Positions 21,401-35,148 of a stretch of DNA of 64,000 bases are shown here, in pieces. The translations under genes were made by a program, and so were the position numbers. The DNA is from Neospora caninum Liverpool (lineage: Eukaryota; Apicomplexa; Conoidasida; Eucoccidiorida; Sarcocystidae). The notes under the pieces were generated by a model. It ran no database searches. It was given only the letters and a program-made list of their open reading frames with translations, and was not told where the DNA came from. The DNA is taken from the NCBI RefSeq assembly GCF_000208865.1, contig NC_018386.1, positions 1,798,001 through 1,862,000 of the forward strand, given 5' to 3'. How positions within the stretch are numbered: position 1 is the stretch's first letter; every line of letters begins with the position of its first letter.

Positions 21401-24400
21401 CTGCGGGCGCCGTGTCTGCAAGTGTCCTCGGCACGTGGCCTTCACCAAATTCAGCGAAGGGCTCGCGAACTCCGCCCGAGCCGACCGAGGGAGTTCCGCG
21501 CGTCGCCGCGAGGAACCGCAGTTCGCCGTCGGAAGCGAAACGGGCCTTTCCAGCGAGGTCCCGCGGAGCGTCCACTCAGGTGTACAGACACTCAGAGGAC
21601 GCAGATGGCGCGAACCGGCCGACACACGCTCGCGTTTCGGAAGTGGACCAAAGGCGGACGAGGGCAGGACGCGGGGGAGTTGCGACGCCCACAAGCGACG
21701 CGTTCGAGCCCGACTCGTCTCCGTTTTTCGCCTCGGCGAGGGCCTCGCCGCGCTCGTTTGCTCCTCTCGCGGCACGCTGCGGCGACAGCCGCAGCGTCTT
21801 GTCCGGCAGTTCTCGCGACCGGCTGCCCGAGCTCGACATGCCTAAGGTCTCCGATCCTGCAGGAGACGGAGACGCCTCGGACAGCTCTGTCTCGAGTCGT
21901 GACATGGGTTCTCGCCCCCCTTCTTTCCCGAGTCGGCGTGGAGACGCCACGTCGGTTCCTTCGCATGCGCCGTCTTCCCTCGCCTCCTCGGTGGTTCTGC
22001 GGACGGAACGCTCGCGCAGCTTTCCGTTCTCGGCTTCGGACGCGTCGCTCCCCAGCCCGCGTCTCTCGGATGCCCAAGGCCTCGAGCACTCGCGCCTCGT
22101 GCACGTGCGCCCTCGGAACGCGCAGCGACTCTCGCCGCGCCGGAGGGGTGCCAGGATTCGCTCGCTGTCTGCCGCCGAGCGCGGCAGCAACAAAACCGAG
22201 GCTCGCCCCGCGTCCCCTCCAGAAGGTGGACCCGGCGGACCCGCGGTGCATGCGCGCCGAGCCGGGGCGTCTCGTGGCCAAGGCTCAGAGGGAAAGCGAC
22301 TGAGCATCGAGGGACAGAGACGCAGCCGCGGAATCGACGATGGCGATATCGCGGCGGACTTTGTGAGCGCCCCGTCGAGCTCGCTTCCTTTCGTGCCCCT
22401 CTGCGAGTTGGAGCCGCAAGCCGGCCTCCTCTCGCCGTCTGCAGTCAGTTTGTGCTCAGCGTTCTCCGAGACCGGGGATGGATTCAGCGGCCTGCCGGGG
22501 TCGACCAGTTCTAGCGGCGGGGCCCTCGTTGCTCCGTGTGCAGCGCCTGGCGTTGACGTCTACGGCAGTCGCGTCTCGCGACGAGACAGCGGCGTCCTGT
22601 CTCTCCTGGCAGACTTCGTGGGGAGGCCTGGAGGGCGAGGCAGCGGGTCCGAGGAAAAGTACGGCGCGCCTCACCGCCCTCGGCGGTGCGCGGCCTCTCC
22701 TTCTGTCACGCGCCCCGTTCCGTTAGCGTGCGCCGTGTGTTCGTCTCTGGTCCCTTCGCAGGAGACGGCGGCGGGACGCGGCGAGGAGGGCGGGCGGGAG
22801 TTCCGCAACACCCGGCAGAGCGGCGCCCAGTGGATAGCGAGCGTTTCGCGCTCGGTGCCAGCAGCTGGGCATTTGACAGGAAACGCTGAACACCGGCTTG
22901 GTGCCGTGAACGCCGCCGCGTCGAGCGTCTCAGACTGCGAGCACGGTGACTCGTCACTCGCCGTGAGAGCGGCAGTGGAGGACGAGAGAGAAGAAGACCT
23001 CACGTACGTGCACGCAGGCCACGCGCATTTTCCGCGGAGGCTCCACCAACGCGCTTGCGTGACGCCGCTCAGAGAAGAACTCGCCGTGCTGAGGCGGAAC
23101 GGAAAGGCCGTGCTCTGCGACTCGTTCGAGACAGTCGTGCCGCTTGAGGCGTCGCAGACCCGCGCGTTTGTTCAACTGTTTTTAGAGCAGAGGCACCAGC
23201 TCGACGAGCTGCGGTCGGAGCTCGCCCGTCTGAGGCAGGAAAAGGAATTCGCCCGCAGCGAGGCGCCGTCGGCGTTGTCTCTGCCGTGGCCTCGGGAACG
23301 ACGCAGGCGAGAGTTTCTCGCGGCGCATGCGGGGAGCGGGGCTGCTCGGCCCCCCCCCGCGGCGGCATCGACAGGAGGAGACGCGTCGGTCGCGACGAAC
23401 CCAGAGACTCGGAGCGAGAAGACAGGTCGAGGCGCCGGGAGCGCGCACGTCAAGAAGCCGCGAGACTCCCGGAACCCGTCGACCGACCTGCGAGAGGAAG
23501 AGCGCGAGGACAGAGCCGAGGACGTAACGCTGCAGACTCCCCTCTCGTCCGGGTTCGCCACGCCGCTGCTTTCCCTTCTCCCGGGGGCGCCTGCTTCCTT
23601 CTCGCCTGCCGCGGGAAACCTGCCGGGCGCTGTCTCCTCGGGGCGCATTCAAGGCCGCGGAGCAGCGGAGACGGGGCGCGCGCTGGGCGGCGCGGGGGGT
23701 CCAGCACAGGAAACCGCGACGCAGGGAGAGACGGAATCTGAAAGACTCAGAGAGGCTGCCAGGCAGAGAGAGGTGACAAGGCTGGGGCTGTCGACCGCAG
23801 AACACTCGGTAGCAGGCGCGACGGGCGCCTGTCGCGCTCCTCCATTGGAGCGAGATGCGACGTTCCTGTCGCCCGACCCAGACAGCTGCGTGGCCTTGGC
23901 GAGGAGGCACACACTGTCTTTCGCTTCAGAGACAAGGAGTAGATGGAATCTCCAAGCAGGCGAGGCTCGCGAGGACGGTGAGGACGGACCTGACGACTTC
24001 CGAGGCCTGCAGGCGCCGGCCGAGTCTCTGCAGGGTCCGGGTGTCTCTGACGCGTTCGGCGCGAGGAAGGCGCGATCGCCTGGCCTGGGTTATGGATTTG
24101 CGTCTTTGCCCGCTTTGAGGGATGTGACCCGAGGGAGTTGTCGGCGGGGCAGCGCCTCTCGAGAACCCGCGGCGGAACCCAAGACGGAAGCATCCCTTCA
24201 TCGGAGCGTGACACTACCGGTGAAGACTGACCGCTGGTTCGCGGCTCCGGGCGCTGTGGCCTCGACCGCGCCACGGTCTGGTTCGCTCTTTTCCGGCCTC
24301 GAGGCGAAGCCCGTGGAGCGCTCATCTGCGCCCTGCAAGCGGGACAGAGACGAAGACGACGAGGACGACTTCTGGCCAGAAGGCTGCACCATTCGAACGC

Positions 24401-27400
24401 GCCTGCGTCTTCTCTGTGCATTCGTGGTGGACGAGGTCTTCTCCTTTCGGCGCCTGTCTCCCAGCGAAACTCCCGCGTCTCAGGGGGCTGGGGCTCCGAA
24501 GGCCGGAAGCGCGCCGCCTTCCGGCCCATCTCTGGGGGGATCGCTCAGGTGCGGGATCTCGCCGGGCGACGAACAGAAACAGCAGGGCGGGATTCTGCAG
24601 GCAGTTTCCGAGCTGCGCGCCCCGCTGAGCGACGCTGTGCCCGGGAGCCTGGCTGCATGCACGCCTTCTCGGCAGGCGTGGGAGCGCTCAGCAGGGGCCT
24701 CGCCGCTGCGGCGAGTGCGTTCAGCCACCGAGGCCAGCTTGCAGGGAGACGCGGGGCTGCGGTGGAAACGGACGGAGGCGGGGACGGAGAGAAGACACTC
24801 GGCGAGGTTCGAAGCGTCGCCCAACTTGGGCGCAGAAGGCTTCCGCGAAAGAAGGGGTCGGCGACAGCATCTCGTCGCGCCGTACCCCGAAGCCGCACGG
24901 GCCGGGCGGCGCATGCACCGCAGAGACAGCGAAGTTGGAGAGCCGTTTCCACCGCGCGAGGGCCTCGAGAGACCTCGGTCGACTCTGGCGCGACGCCTGA
25001 CCATCGGGGAGACGGCGGCGAGCAGGAGTGGAGGTTTTTCCGTGGCCTCGAAAGGCGATGCGTTTCCCTGCAGACCCCAAAGCCGGAGTTCGTCCGTGCG
25101 TGCAGAGCCGGGTCCCCGACGTGTGCGCGAACCTCCGGTCAAGGACGCGCGCAAAGAAGTGAAGAGAGAGGATCGGGGCGCGCACGGGGCGAAGAGCAGG
25201 AGCCCGCCGAGCACGAAGGCAGGCGAGAGTGACGATGGCGGGTACTGCACGATCCCCGAAACGCCGCTGAGGAATCTGTGCAGAGTTCCCTACAGGCTGG
25301 AGCGCGTCGTTTACCTCGGCACTGCGCTGTGCCTGGACGCGGTGCTGTACGAGGTCACCTTCATGCCCATACAAGCGCTGGTCCTCGTTGCGCGCCTGGT
25401 GCTCGGCGCGCTGGGAAGACACTGCAGGAGGCCTCCGAGCGAGGAAAGAAGTTGTGCGGAGGCGACGCCGCCAGGCGGCTCCTTCGCGCATGAAGACTTC
25501 CGAGAGCATGCGCGTTTTACGCACACGGCTCGCGCGCGCGAGTGCGGCGGAAGACGTGCACGGAATGGCGAGAAGGAAGAAAGAAGCGGAGGCGGCGACG
25601 GCGACGGCGACGGCGACGGCGGAGGGAACGGTGAGAAGCCTGAGCCTTCGGGCCAGTCGGTTGCGGCTGCGAGGCGGACTGTAGGCGACGGGGCGCAAGC
25701 GGAGACAGCCGGCATGCCGGGAGGCGTTTCGAGGACGCGTGGAGGCGATCGCGCCTTCGACTTCTGGAGGTGGGTCGCGCGCCGGGCAGAAATCTGGGAT
25801 ATGCTGCGGCGCCTCTTCGTGCCTCTTCTCCTGGCTGTCCAAGTTCTCTTCGAGTCGCTGAGGGCCTTCACCCTCTCGGTGTCTCGGCAGCTGGTCTGGG
25901 GAGGGCGACGGCTGCTTCTCCTTCTCGAGAGTCGCAGAGGTCCGTGCCTGCCAAGAGAGGCGGGAACTGGAAAGGAGGCGGGCGCAGGCGATTCAGAGGC
26001 GCTGAAGACCGACCCCGGCACAGCTCAGCTGCGGCGTCGCGTCGACAAGAAGAGCGGAAAGAAGTGCCTGAGAAAAAGAGGGTCGCGCAGTGCAGCGGAG
26101 GCCCAGCAGAGAGCGGCGCCCCCGCGACACGGTTCGGGCTTCTTCGAGGCTGCGGGGATTTCTGCCTCTCGAGAGTTCTTCCTTCGTGTCTCCCGGCTGC
26201 TTCCCTGGAGGCCTCGTGCGTCGCCCGCGCGTTCTGTTTGCGCGGAAGAGATGGAGACGCTCGCCAAGCCTCGCGCAGAACTTGCGCGAGGAAGGGACGA
26301 CTTGCCTGGCCCGAAGGAGACGGTTGAGGCCTTTGGAAGGCGCAGAGGAAGCGGCGATCCGGCCTCGCGAGGGGTGTTTCCGCCGACCCTCGAAAGCGCG
26401 AAGGGCGCGAGTTCCGGCTTCGAATTCCACGACGCGCCGTACGTTCACGTCGAAGAACCCCGCGGGGCCCGTCACTTCGGAGGGGATGCAAAAGAGGAAG
26501 AGACAGGAAAAGGTAGGCGCGAGGGAGGCGAAGCGGCGCGCGTCAGCGTCGAGCACCGAGAAAGGCGTGCTGCGGCGGGGATTCCTGGCGAAGAGGAACT
26601 GAAAGGAAACGGCCCAAAAGAGCGCGAGCGAGAAGACGGGTGGGGGTGTGCGGTCAGCCAGCGCCTGCGCGACTGGGCCAGTCTTTTCGCGCTTGGCACT
26701 CGAACGTCGCCAGCGGCACAAAATCTGTCTCGCGCGTCGCCCGCGTGGCGCGTCGCGTCGCCGACGGCTCGAGGCGCAGGGGATTCAACAGACCATTTTC
26801 GGCGAGGAGGCGGCGTACAGCTGGACAGGGACAGCGCGGCAGGAACAGAAGGCCCGCACAGGGAGGCGACTCGAGGGCTGGAACCCGAGGCGGAGGGCGG
26901 GGAGACTCCCGAGAATTCGTTTCTGACGCCGTTGTTGAAGGTCAGTCGCACGGACCCTCAGCACTTGTCTCCAACTGCCAAGCGTCGTGCTGTCGCGGTC
27001 GCCTCACATTCCTCTTCGGGCACCGAGGCCCCGGCGTTTCCGTTTGGGGCCGTGGAGCTGCCGCCGCCCCTCTCGCCGGCGGACGTGTGTGCGTTGGTCC
27101 GGTTTTCTCTTCTCGTGGCGAGCGTCTCGCTGTTTTTGCTCGTGGACACTTCGTGGGTGTACCACTATATTCGCGCGCAGCCGTTCATGAAGCTGTACGT
27201 CGTGTTCAACATGCTCGAGTTGTTTGAGACAATGTGGCGGTCGCTCGGCCGGGACATTTTCGACGCGCTAATGCGGACGACGGTTCAGCTGCTGTCTCCG
27301 CAGCCGCAGGCGTCTCGCCTCTCGTGCCGCAGCGGCGAGCGGAAAGGATACACCGCGCCGGCTGTCTCCGAAGTCGCGCCAGGCCGCTGGAAGGGGTCCG

Positions 27401-30400
27401 GGAGCAGCCGCGAAGTCGCGGCGGAAGCGGGGAACTTGCGCGAGGTCGCAGGAAGCGGCGAGGATCGAAGCGAACAAGACAGGCGGGGCGAGCCGGAGCG
27501 CGGCGACGAGAGAGGCGAGGAGACAGAGGCGGCGGGGTATCGGTTGGGCGAGAGACGAGAGGCGACAGACCACAGTTCCAGGGCGGCTTCAGGGGCTCCA
27601 AAAAGCGGTTTCGACTCTCAACGCTGTCAGACAGAAAGCCCGGTAGATGTGAAACTGTCCTTGTGCGAAGAAGAGGAACCCGGTCACGAGTCGCGGTTTT
27701 TTTCGCTTTCGTGTGAACGGACGGCGCCTTTTGCATCGGAAGACTTTCCTCGGGTGGCTGCGCTTCTCAAATGCCACACGTGGGGCGGCGGCGAGCTCGG
27801 TGAGCAGTGCCTGGCTCTCCTGGAGAACCGCGAACCCACCGGATGCTCAGGTCTTGCGAGTGTGTGGACCGATTCGGGAGCGACATCGGAGCCCGGAGAG
27901 CGCATGGCAACGCCTCTCCTGCACGCGAGCAAAGAGTCCGTGCCGTCCAAGGGCGCTGCTGGAGCGCAAGAAGGCCATGGCGTGTCTCTCTCGCATGCGT
28001 CGCTTTCGGGATTCTCCGCCTTGTTGGCCGGCGAAGGGCGTCCAGGCGGAAAGTTTTGTCGCTCGGTGGCGGCTCCTGTCGATGCCGTGGGATTTCTTTC
28101 GCCGCGCTCGCCTGCTGCGCTGGACACGTCGCGGCCTTCCTCCGTCGCGCAGAGCGTGCAGGAGAGCGCCGACGCCAGCGCTGCCACTCGGGCCCCTAAA
28201 CCCGCGGTCGTCGCCTCAGATTCTCCGTATATAAGGCGGTCGCGCCAGACGGCTTCTGGGTCAGCGCCGGCCAGCGCTGCGGCGCCTTCGCCTGCGCCGT
28301 CGACGCGCCCGTGCCGAGCGAAAGGAGGCTGCGAAGGCTTGCAGAAATGGGCCCTTTGGGTGTGTCAGTACCTCCTCGTGCTCGCCTACGTTCTGGTCCA
28401 CACGTGCATGCACTTGATTCGCGTCCTGAGCCTCAACATCGCAATCAACTCTTCCGAGGTGAGAGAAGAAAAACGCTCTGTCAGGTCGAAAGCCGCCCCC
28501 CTTTGTCGCGGCCTTCTCGCTGGGCAGTGTCCCTTTGTGGAATCTCGGGCTCGTCGCTTTGAGTCTCTCGTTGCCCATTCTTTTCCTCACGCTTGCCGTG
28601 GCGGCGCACACTTTACACATCCTGGCAGAAAGCCGTAGGGTTGCATTCACATGGTGATCTTTTGCGGCGTCAGAGGCCCCTCCCCGTCGTCGCAGAACGG
28701 CAGACCGGAGCGTCTCTTCCTTGAGCGACCAAATATATCTTGGACGATGCACATTAGCGGCGTCCTATTTCCGCATGCATTTAGCCCCCGGAGGCTGCCG
28801 TCCCGCACGGCCGATCTCCGCGTGCTTCGCCGGAGTTGCGTCTGCCGCCTTGGCTAGCGAAAACTCAACGGGCGACACACATACAACGGCAATCATCCCC
28901 TTTAGCGGAGAGCGGACCGGGGCACAACCGGACGTAAATCAGTTCCTATGGTGAATCGCTTCGCGAGAAACCGGGATCGTCTGACTGCTCTTTCGCCCCA
29001 GACTCCACGAGGAGACCATGCATTCAAGCGTGCGTGCTGTATATATATATATATATATATATGTATATGTATATATCCTACGATCACCGGTTGTAGCTGT
29101 GCAAATGCACTATATATATATATATATATGTAGATGTATACGAATTTGTAGATGTTTCTGTACGTGCAGGTGCCTGTGAGGTCTCTGCACGCTGTCCGAG
29201 TGTGGGTGTGTGACGAAGCGTCTTTGTGCGTCGCTTCCCGACCATTGCCGAGCGTCCTCTCGTGTGGCCCCTGTTCAGTCGACAATGTTTCTGATCGTGG
29301 TGACGAACAACTTTGGGGAAATAAAGTCCACAGTTTTCAAGAAGCATGCGCCCACCACGCTCTACTCGATCGTCGCCGCAGACGTCGTCGAGCGTTTCCA
29401 GCTCTGCTGCGACGCATTTATTGTCTCGCTCAAACTCGCCACCGCGTCTTCGCCGCGGGCGACCTCCCTCGCTACCGTCTGCTCCTGGCTGGTGAGGCCT
29501 TCGTGCGAAGCTGCGCCGCACCTCAACTGGAAAAAACGTTTCTCCCTAAACTCGTGTGCTCTTTTCCCGGGCCGCCTCGCCGGTCCCACGCACTGCGCAA
29601 CGCACACCTCGCTCCCCGTACACCCGCCTTCTCTCTCGCGCGTCTCGGACCCCTCTTCTCCGTGTTCAATTCGCGCTCTCTCTCTTCCCCCGCCCTCTCT
29701 TTTTGACGAGCTATCTAGATCTGTCAATCTATATCTTTCTATGTATATATATATATATATGTATGTGTATGTGTATCTATCTATATTTCTATCTATCTAT
29801 ATTTCTATCTATCTATAATTCTATATCTTCATGTGTCTATATCTTTTTGTGTCTGTCTGTATCTGTCAAGAGATGCAGACATATATCCTTATGTGCAGCC
29901 TTCTTGGGCCGCGTGTTGGGTGTTCACCATCGAAACGCCCTGCTGTGTTGATGCTCTCCTGGTCTCTCGCCTCTTCACACGAATCTCCCCGTCGTCGAGA
30001 CATCAGAGGGCCGGAGGCTGTGTCTCTTTCTGGTTTGGTTTCGCGAGCGCGACTGCGAATTTAGCCAGGTTGTGTTCTGCTTTCCTTCCTCAGTGCGGTG
30101 TGTTCCTTCTGGAGATCGCAGTGGACTGGGTGAAGTTTCTCTACCTCGTCAAGTTCAACAACATTCGAGCCGCCGCGTTCGACCAATACCAGCACGTGAG
30201 AAACCTTACCGATTCTGCGTGAAACCGCCTCGTGGTGTGCTGGCGCCGTGAGGCCGTCGCTGGGATGTTGCTGACAATCTGAAAACCTTCTTTTTCCAGG
30301 ATTCTCTCTAAAAGAAAGGGGAACGATGGGCTGGTCGGAGGCTCGGGGGGAAGAGCAATTCGTGCGCCGCAAGAGAAGAACTTGCGCAAAAAAAAAACGC

Positions 30401-32526
30401 ACCCGTAGCCAGCTCCAGCTTGGACACACCGGCAATGGCCGTTAAGGTCAGCAGGCTGACAACCCGAGTGAGGTTTCTCGAACGGAGAAGCGAGTTCAAT
30501 GCGGGTGCGTGTCCAAAAGACGCCCGTGTCCGTTCACTTCTTTCGGACACCTTTTGTCCTCGCACGAACCGCGGGGCTGTCCTACCCCACGTGTCTCCAA
30601 ATAGGGCGGTCCAGCTGCCGAGCAGTTGATTCTTCTGTCCCTCGCGTTCCGCATGTGCGTGTGCGTGGTGTTCTGTCCCTGCGTCTCTTTTTCGGATCCG
30701 GTTTGCAGGTACTCTTGGCGGACGTTCTGCTGTCTCGAGTCCCCCAGGCCCAGGCGGAGCTTCTCCCGGACGGCGGCTTCAGAGTCCCGTGCCGCGGAAT
30801 GTACGCCTTCTCTCACATTCCGACAAGGTAGAAACGCGCAGGCACCTGGCTGACCCCCGAAACTGCGAATCTGGTTTTTCCTCGTCTCCGTGATTTCTGC
30901 CGAGCCTTTATCTTTGCGGGAACCCTTTTGGTCCCGCGTTTCTCGTTCCTGTGCTGCCTGCTCCCGCCCTGTTTGCAACAAAAACCAGCTAGGGTGTCCC
31001 TGCGCAAATGACAACCCGTTCGGTTTCTCGCGTTTGTCCGCGTTTCCACAGGCGCATCGGATTCATGGAACTCCCCATCGTCACCCTCATCATTGCTTGC
31101 TTGCCGATGTAAGTTCGGAGACGAACCGTCGCGAGGTTTCCACGGGGGAAAACAAATCGTGTTTCTGCATGCAGAGGGTCCGTCCGCGTGGCGCGTTCCA
31201 GACAGGCTGCGATGTGTGCGCGGCGCGAAGGCCGCCTCAGCCCCCCGCTTCGTCTTGGGGCGCGTTCGGATCCCACCTAACGTAACAGGGGGACTGCTCG
31301 CGTTTCTTCTGGTTCTGGCGTATTTGCCTCTCTGGACGCGATCGCACGGTCCACCTGTTTAGACCTTTTGCTTTCGGGAGAGCAATTCCCGAGAAATACA
31401 CGAGGGGCGTGTAAACACTCGCGTTAAACCGCAGTGCAGAAAAGGGACGTTGGGATGCAGGAGTCAGGAAGAAGGCTGGAAGTCTCCAGTCCACGCGCAC
31501 CGCAGAGAAAAGTGGAGACAGCGGTCGAGTGGCGAAGTGTGCTTTGTAGGGTGGTTCGACGAGGAGCGAGCGTCCATCAGGCACCGAGCAACGGGGCTGC
31601 ATGCACGTTTTTCGAGGTTCCGCTTTTTTTGCGCAGGGTGTCGTGGACCTCGACTTCGACGCTCGTCTATGCAGTCCTGGGGTGGATCTGCCTGTTTGTC
31701 TCCAAGGTACAGAAGATGGCACTCTAAACTCCTGCCTCAGAGAGTATCACTCCCAGTACGATGGTACTGATCGTACTAGCCTCTGAGTAGTCGTTTTCTC
31801 TCGCCGTTAGTACGAGCGACAACAGTCATCCATATACTGCGCGTAGAACGGAACCCATGTGGAGCTAAACGCGTCAGCAGCCTGGGAGCTTGTAGGCGGG
31901 CTCGTTGCCCAAAACGAAAAAGCGTTAGACAGCCGACATGGGCCTCACTCTGGTTCCCCAGCCGCAGCGACTGAGTGTCATCTCCTTTCTCTGGTGCATT
32001 TGCATCCCGGAAACATAAGCCGGCGAGGCTGCAGAAGAGACGTGTGCAGAAGAAACTTTCGAGGACCATCCCAGAAAGTGTCTGACACGAAGATAGCCTC
32101 GCGTGTTGACGGCGGACAGGCTGGTCTGGCCCCAAGTGTTTTTGAGGCAGTCCTCTTTCAGCGGTATTTGGACATCCCTTTCGCGTTTCTAGTTATGCCG
32201 GCGGGGTCTGTTCCGAAGACGGCCGGATTTCCCCTTGCCTTCGCGGCAAATGGTGTCGCTTTCGTTTCGCGGAACTGTGTGGGTTTGACGCGCCGCGGTT
32301 GTGTTTTTTGACTTCAATTGCCTCGCGCCCCGCATGCAGTCGCAGGGGTCTCGGCTCGCCTGTTTGTTGGGCCGTGTCGACACCGCGCGCTCGCCTCGAT
32401 TCCGCTGCACTCTGCACTCTCTGTCTTCAGGTTTTCCTCTCTCTGATGATTGTCGCCTTTGCGACGAAACGCCGGAAGAACCTCCGCTTCATGGAGCAGT
32501 CGTTCGGCGCCGTCAACGCGCTCTAA
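18475..32526 (+). CDS. TAPT1/DUF747-family membrane protein, giant form, 7 exons
   Basis: Exons 18475-28458, 29279-29491, 30094-30195, 30709-30827, 31052-31108, 31637-31706 and 32431-32526 join in phase to 3546 aa. Conserved TAPT1 core pieces, in order: RLLCAFVVDEVFSF (near 1970); a helix block from RLERVVYLGTALCLDAVLYE (near 2270); VHYIRAQ-type block with YHYIRAQPFMKLYVVFNMLE and GRDIFDAL (about 2868-2936); LNIAINSSE (3320-3328); then VVTNNFGEIKSTVFKK and ERFQ in exon 2, EIAVDWVKFLYLVKFN in exon 3, RRIGFMELP across exons 4-5, and terminal helices. TAPT1 relatives are multi-pass ER or cilium-base proteins linked to axoneme and ER functions. Human TAPT1 is under 600 aa. Here about 1950 residues of Ser/Pro/Arg-rich sequence precede the core and further long insertions split it. 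The first ATG has a good TCCATGG context. Confidence 0.9.
25597..25626 (+). repeat. Asp-Gly codon repeat in the TAPT1-family gene
   Basis: A GGCGAC hexamer repeated about five times encodes alternating Gly and Asp. It lies within one of the disordered insertions that split the conserved core. Confidence 0.8.
29041..29131. repeat. Paired TA microsatellites in TAPT1 intron 1
   Basis: Two TA runs (29041-29076 and 29110-29131) flank a short unique segment in the 820-bp first intron. Confidence 0.85.
29720..29835. repeat. TATC/TATA repeat in TAPT1 intron 2
   Basis: Degenerate CTAT, TATC and TA repeats fill about 115 bp of intron 2, including a recurring TATTTCTATCTATC unit. Confidence 0.8.
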
Positions 32527-33436
32527 ACTGGTGCTGTCGGAGACAGGGCCTTCCAACGCGTGCATGTGCACCCGCACGGTTCCGAAACCGCGGCGCTCCA
32601 CTGAGTATGCGCTTCTGATCCGGGTTTCCGGAGTGCCTCTGACGTTGCATGCGCCTCTCTCAGCAGGCGCTTTTCGTCTGAAAAAACATCGACGTTTTCC
32701 CTTGGGTCTTCCACGGTCGCCACAAGTCTCATGTCGCCCAACACGCCAACACGCGCGTGGCCTCGCCGCTCTTCATGCCCACAAACAGGGATATATAAGA
32801 TGCACATGGACATATATATACATATGTATCTTCTATATATCGATACATGTGGATATATATCGATGTGTATATATGGTATATACAGATACAGATGGATAGC
32901 TCTTTTTAAAGAGGGGCGCCTTGTCTGACAGGCGGAAGCGGGGCGCCGATGGACCCGGGCGAGGTCAAGGAAGGTTGGGGTCACCAAGAACGAGGATTTC
33001 TTTTGGAGAAATCCAGTGGCTCTGGGGCGGCCGATCCCGCAGGCTTGTGCCTACTCAGAGGGATTCTCCGTCTTCAGGCTCTCAGTGGCGCTGGGGCGCG
33101 TTCCCTCGTGCATGGGGCGCCGGCCAAAACTCTCATCTGCATGTCTGTGACGCGGTGCCCACACTTCTCGGTAGAGTTCCCGTGTTAGTTCATACGGTTC
33201 TTCGGCTTTACCCGCGCAGAAGAACGGTCAGGGAAGGGCGCGGGTACAGAGTTTTGGGCATCGTTGACCGAAGAGCCTCCCGGGCCTGTGTGAAGCCGGA
33301 GCGGTTTCGCGGGTAAGGCAACGCAGAGCGAGGCACGCGGATCCGGGCCGAAACGGCGATGGGAGCGAAGATAATCGAATAGGTAACTCCGTTCATGGAA
33401 ATCAAAACAGCTTTCACGCTATCTATCGTGCCTGTC

Positions 33437-33513
33437 GAGTCGCTCAAGGAATATTTGATCCTGTGTATCAGTTAAGGGATGTAACGGTGCTCATGGTCTA
33501 ACCGTCGGGCCAT
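33437..33513 (-). repeat. Dispersed 77-bp element, copy 2
   Basis: This is the inverted counterpart of 10279-10355, with six mismatches in 77 bp. It lies in the spacer about 220 bp before the AT-rich tandem array. Confidence 0.7.
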
Positions 33514-33729
33514 ACGCGTGATCGGGGTTTAGATCGGTGCCGCGGAAGCTGGCAAGACTGCCCGAGGGAGCATCTACGACGCCAGTCGACGCCCACCCCT
33601 TTCGTCCCGGAGCCTGCACATGTCGCTTCCACAGTGCATGCCCGTGCTGTAGTCAGACTGCAGCTTGCAATGACAATTATACACCTTTCCAGTGAAATGT
33701 CCCTGAAGTTACGGGATGCACCCACGCGG

Positions 33730-33869
33730 ATATACGGATAATATATATATATATATATTCAAATGTTTATATATATATATATATGTATATATATTTGTGT
33801 ATTCGGCACATATTCGCATACATGGATCGGTACACGGATAATATATATATATATATATATTCAAATGTT

Positions 33870-33902
<33 letters not shown>

Positions 33903-33998
33903 TTGTGTATTCGGCACATATTCGCATACATGGATCGGTACACGGATAATATATATATATATATATATCTATCTATATATATTCATTGATTCAAATGC

Positions 33999-34046
<48 letters not shown>

Positions 34047-34085
34047 GTATTTGGCACATCTTCGTATACACGGATCGGTACTTTT
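33730..34085. repeat. AT-rich tandem array, about 115-bp unit, three copies
   Basis: Each unit has a TA run, TTCAAATG, another TA run, then a unique block holding TTTGTGTATTCGGCACAT and GGATCGGTAC. Copies end near 33840, 33955 and 34085. The first two are nearly identical and the third is diverged (CTTCGTATACACGG). The TA runs differ in length between copies, as expected from slippage. Confidence 0.9.
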
Positions 34086-35148
34086 GTCTCGCACTGGTGA
34101 GAGCCAGCGGCCAGCATTGAGCGGCCAGTCCACAGCTCCTTTTCAGCCGGTGGCTTGGCAAGTTTTCCGCTCCGTCCGTCAGCCCTCTGAAGGAGCGGGA
34201 AACCGCGTCCGGGTTTCGGAGGAGAGTTGCGACTGACGACCGCGGCAGCAACACGAGAAACAGTCTCTTTAGGAAGGTGATATTTCTGGATATTTCGGGA
34301 CGGCGGATGCGAACGCCTGAACGTTCGGCAGCCACGTCGACGTTTGGCAGTTCCGTTGCGCGTGGACCCGTGACTGGAAAGTCAGCCGCTTGACATGCAT
34401 GCGTGAAAAAGACGGACCAAAACATGTGGACGCTTCTCCACTATCGCGCCTGAGTCGCCGAACGAAAGGAAATGGAGGAGTCGGCGTACACTCGGCAGAC
34501 GCTCTGCAGGTTTCCTCCTGACGACAGCCCGTCGTTCGCGACCGGACTCAAACGTCTCACAGAGAAGGCCGACTGCGTTCGCTCTGTTTTTAATCGAGGA
34601 GACTCGGGGGCGCACTGATCGCAACAGACTGGTTTGCGAAGTCGATCTCCCAGACGGTCTGGTTATACGTTAAAGGAAGCAGAAACCTGAACGCCAAGAA
34701 AGAGGCCGCTCCACGAAAGAGTTTGCGTTGCGGCGGCGTGAAATGTGGGCGTCACCAGTCGCAAAAGGCTCTCTGGGTTTCCACAGAAACGAAGCTGCGA
34801 CATTTGCCGGAACGACGCGGCGGGCGCTGAGAAAAACCATGAACGGGCACACTCGACCGGCGGTTCGTGGGGAACTGGAGAGCAGCGTTGAGTTAAAGGG
34901 GATGCTAGAAGCGTGAGTCTTGAGGAGACTCGTGTGCTGACAGTCGACACATAATGTGCAAACGCCCCATTAGGTCGGGATTGCCTCCCTTCCGTGCGTG
35001 TACAGTTCAACGGCCCTTGCGGGAGAGGCCGTAGCGCCTTCATCCCGCATGCTGAACACGTGTGTAGGTGGCGACGCGTGGAGCGTCTTTCAAGCCTGGT
35101 CTGTTCTTCGCTATCTGACGAGCAAGCACACCCCACAGCATCCGACGC

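Larger units (their letters stand above)
32527..35148. other. Convergent spacer rich in repeats
   Basis: The spacer lies between the stop codons of the plus-strand TAPT1-family gene and the minus-strand RimM-like gene. It contains a TA-rich stretch at about 32800-32890, the second copy of the dispersed element and the AT-rich tandem array. I see no supported coding sequence. Confidence 0.6.
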
